From Gluconobacter frateurii (GTDB lineage: Bacteria; Pseudomonadota; Alphaproteobacteria; Acetobacterales; Acetobacteraceae): a stretch of 64,000 bases of DNA. The stretch spans positions 304,643 to 368,642 of the forward strand of contig NZ_BEWN01000005.1 of the NCBI RefSeq assembly GCF_002723955.1, read 5' to 3'. This document shows, piece by piece, positions 62,423-64,000 of the stretch; the stretch's first letter is position 1; the number at the start of each line of letters is the position of its first letter. A program made the position numbers and the translations under genes. The notes under the pieces were generated by a model, which saw only the letters and a list, made by a program, of their open reading frames with translations, made no database searches and was not told the origin of the DNA.

Positions 62423-64000
62423 ATGAAGGTCGCGCTCTACGCCCGCTATTCGTCCGACAGCCAGCGCGACGCCTCGATCGCCGACCAGCTTCGCGTCTGC
62501 CTCGCCCACGCGGAAAAACAGGGCTGGACCATCGTCGAGGAGTATACCGACCACGCCATCTCGGGCGCGTCCCTGATGCGGCCCGGCATCCAAGCACTGA
62601 TCGCCGATGCGCAGCGAGGACGGTTCCAGATCGTGCTGGCCGAGGCCATGGACCGCTTGTCCCGCGACCAGGAGGATATCGCCGGCGTCTTCAAACGCAT
62701 GAACTATGCCGGCGTGCGGATCGTCACGCTCTCCGAGGGCGAAGTCTCCCATCTCCATGTCGGCCTCAAGGGCACAATGAACGCGCTGTTCCTGAAGGAT
62801 CTGGCCGAGAAGACCCATCGTGGCCTGCGCGGACGCGTGGAACAGGGCAAATCCGGCGGTGGCAACGCTTATGGCTATAATGTCGTGCGCAGGCTCGACG
62901 CCAATGGGGAGCCGATCCGGGGCGACCGTACCATCAATCCAGCGGAAGCCGAGGTAGTCCGTCGTATCTTTCGCGACTTCTCAGCTGGGCTGGGACCGCG
63001 CGCCATCGCCTTCCGTCTCAACGACGAAGGCATCTCCGCACCGGGTAGCGGTGCCTGGGGTTTCTCCACCATCAACGGCAACCGGCTACGCGGCACGGGT
63101 ATCCTCAATAATGAGATGTACGTGGGCAGGCTGGTATGGAACCGGCAGCGTTTCGTCAAGGATCCCGATACCGGCAAGCGCCAGGCCCGCCCCAATCCGG
63201 AAGCCGAATGGGTGATCCAGGAGGTGCCGGACCTGCGGATCGTCGACCAGGAACTATGGGACGCGGTCAAGGCGCGGCAGGCCAGCGTCAGCGCCAGCCG
63301 CGACACACGCGACACCTCATCGCCCGACCATTTCCGCGAGAAGCGCCGTCCCCGCTACCTATTCTCCGGCCTGAGCAAATGCGGCTGCTGCGGTGGCGGC
63401 TATTCCATGATCTCCGGCGCTTTGCTCGGCTGCTCGACGGCGCGCAACAAGGGCACCTGCCACAACCGGACCAATATGCGTCGCGAGGAGTTGGAGCGGC
63501 GCGTCCTCGACGCCCTGCGTCACCACCTGATGGATCCGGACCTGTTCGCCGAGTTCTGCACGGCCTTCACCACCGAGATGAACCGGCTGCGTATGGAGGC
63601 GTCCGCCGACATCGGCGCAGCGGAATCAGAATTGAAGCGGGTGGAGCGCGACATCCAGCGCCTGATGGATCTCTACCTCTCGGAAGCGATCTCGATCGCG
63701 ACGGTCAAGGAGCGCGGATCCAAACTCGAAGCCCGTAAGGCGGAACTCAAGGACTTCCTCTCGACCGCCGAGGCGCCCCCGCCCCTGCTCCATCCTCAGA
63801 TGGCGGAGTTCTACCACCGGCAACTCGCTCGCCTGCACGACATGCTGCATTCCGAACTGGACGAGAAGCGCCAGGAGGCGGCCGAGGTGATCCGCTCCCT
63901 GATCGAGGCCATCATTCTCACACCATCCGACAAGGGCCTCCAGATTGATGTCCGGGGCGATCTGGCCGGCATCCTGACGGTGGCGTCGGGCGGACAAACG
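62423..64000 (+). CDS. Large serine recombinase (runs off the window end)
   Basis: At least 526 residues, with no stop inside the window. The N-terminal resolvase domain has catalytic Ser in LYARYSSDSQRDASIADQ, then EAMDRLSRDQEDI. A recombinase domain follows (GYNVVRRLDANGEPIRGDRTINP, MYVGRLVWNR). A zinc ribbon is visible as FSGLSKCGCCGGGYSM with CSTARNKGTCHN. A long coiled coil begins near residue 400 (ESELKRVERDIQRLMDLYL). This is the integrase that inserts and excises the element. Confidence 0.93.
   Translation, partial: MKVALYARYSSDSQRDASIADQLRVCLAHAEKQGWTIVEEYTDHAISGASLMRPGIQALIADAQRGRFQIVLAEAMDRLSRDQEDIAGVFKRMNYAGVRIVTLSEGEVSHLHVGLKGTMNALFLKDLAEKTHRGLRGRVEQGKSGGGNAYGYNVVRRLDANGEPIRGDRTINPAEAEVVRRIFRDFSAGLGPRAIAFRLNDEGISAPGSGAWGFSTINGNRLRGTGILNNEMYVGRLVWNRQRFVKDPDTGKRQARPNPEAEWVIQEVPDLRIVDQELWDAVKARQASVSASRDTRDTSSPDHFREKRRPRYLFSGLSKCGCCGGGYSMISGALLGCSTARNKGTCHNRTNMRREELERRVLDALRHHLMDPDLFAEFCTAFTTEMNRLRMEASADIGAAESELKRVERDIQRLMDLYLSEAISIATVKERGSKLEARKAELKDFLSTAEAPPPLLHPQMAEFYHRQLARLHDMLHSELDEKRQEAAEVIRSLIEAIILTPSDKGLQIDVRGDLAGILTVASGGQT

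Noticed and set aside
62413..62880. Open frame of 155 codons beside the recombinase
   Set aside because: Shifted-frame shadow of the serine recombinase, whose true frame starts at 62423 and stays open to the window end.
1..64000. CRISPR arrays and tRNA/rRNA genes
   Set aside because: No regularly spaced direct repeats and no cloverleaf or rRNA-like sequence was recognised on reading; an automated scan was not possible.

Overview
The window most likely comes from an acetic acid bacterium (Acetobacteraceae, Alphaproteobacteria). The grounds are overall protein character, an alphaproteobacterial conjugative-element backbone (DUF3363 relaxase, DUF736, TraF, DUF2840, RepA, DUF2285) and IS5/IS1031-like insertion-sequence remnants. 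Genus is not resolved.

Region 1 (1-6.7 kb) is ordinary chromosome: a YbaK-type tRNA deacylase, a DUF2075 P-loop protein, a secreted Yellow/SMP-30-like beta-propeller, a CPA1 Na+/H+ antiporter, a VapBC toxin-antitoxin pair with its own operator and terminator, and one frameshifted pseudogene.

Region 2 (6.7-32.2 kb) reads as one metabolic locus for plant hydroxyproline-rich glycopeptides. It holds a TonB-dependent receptor, an unrecognised Tat-exported enzyme, a GH127/GH146-type beta-L-arabinofuranosidase and a GH35-type beta-galactosidase. It also has two exported DUF885 metallopeptidases, two Xaa-Pro (M24) peptidases, a POT peptide transporter and an APC permease. The complete 4-hydroxyproline pathway is present (epimerase, FAD oxidase, DapA-type deaminase, 2-oxoglutarate semialdehyde dehydrogenase), with one GntR/FCD regulator. 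Seven copies of a near-invariant motif, TATCGTATAC (one copy starts AA), precede seven transcription units and nothing else that I can find. They probably form the GntR regulon.

Region 3 (32.2-45.4 kb) is a mosaic of accessory DNA. It contains a decayed PIN gene, a miniature IS5 derivative, a plasmid repA truncated by an IS481-type element, a LysR/NmrA pair and an Ec67-like retron (RT-TOPRIM fusion preceded by a recognisable msr-msd). It continues with a short tyrosine recombinase, a Phd/PIN toxin-antitoxin pair, a MerR regulon of three genes with 19-bp promoter spacers, and two small membrane proteins.

Region 4 (45.4-64 kb) is an integrative element. Its transfer/replication block runs leftward with start-stop overlaps. 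Its cargo is a beta-class DNA methyltransferase, an uncharacterised three-gene operon (adenylate-kinase-like protein, BpsA-like enzyme, unknown protein), an ImmA-type metalloprotease with a PIN-like partner, and an AspBHI/MspJI-like modification-dependent restriction enzyme. A large serine recombinase runs off the window end. TraG/Trb mating-pair genes and parA are not seen where this family usually has them.
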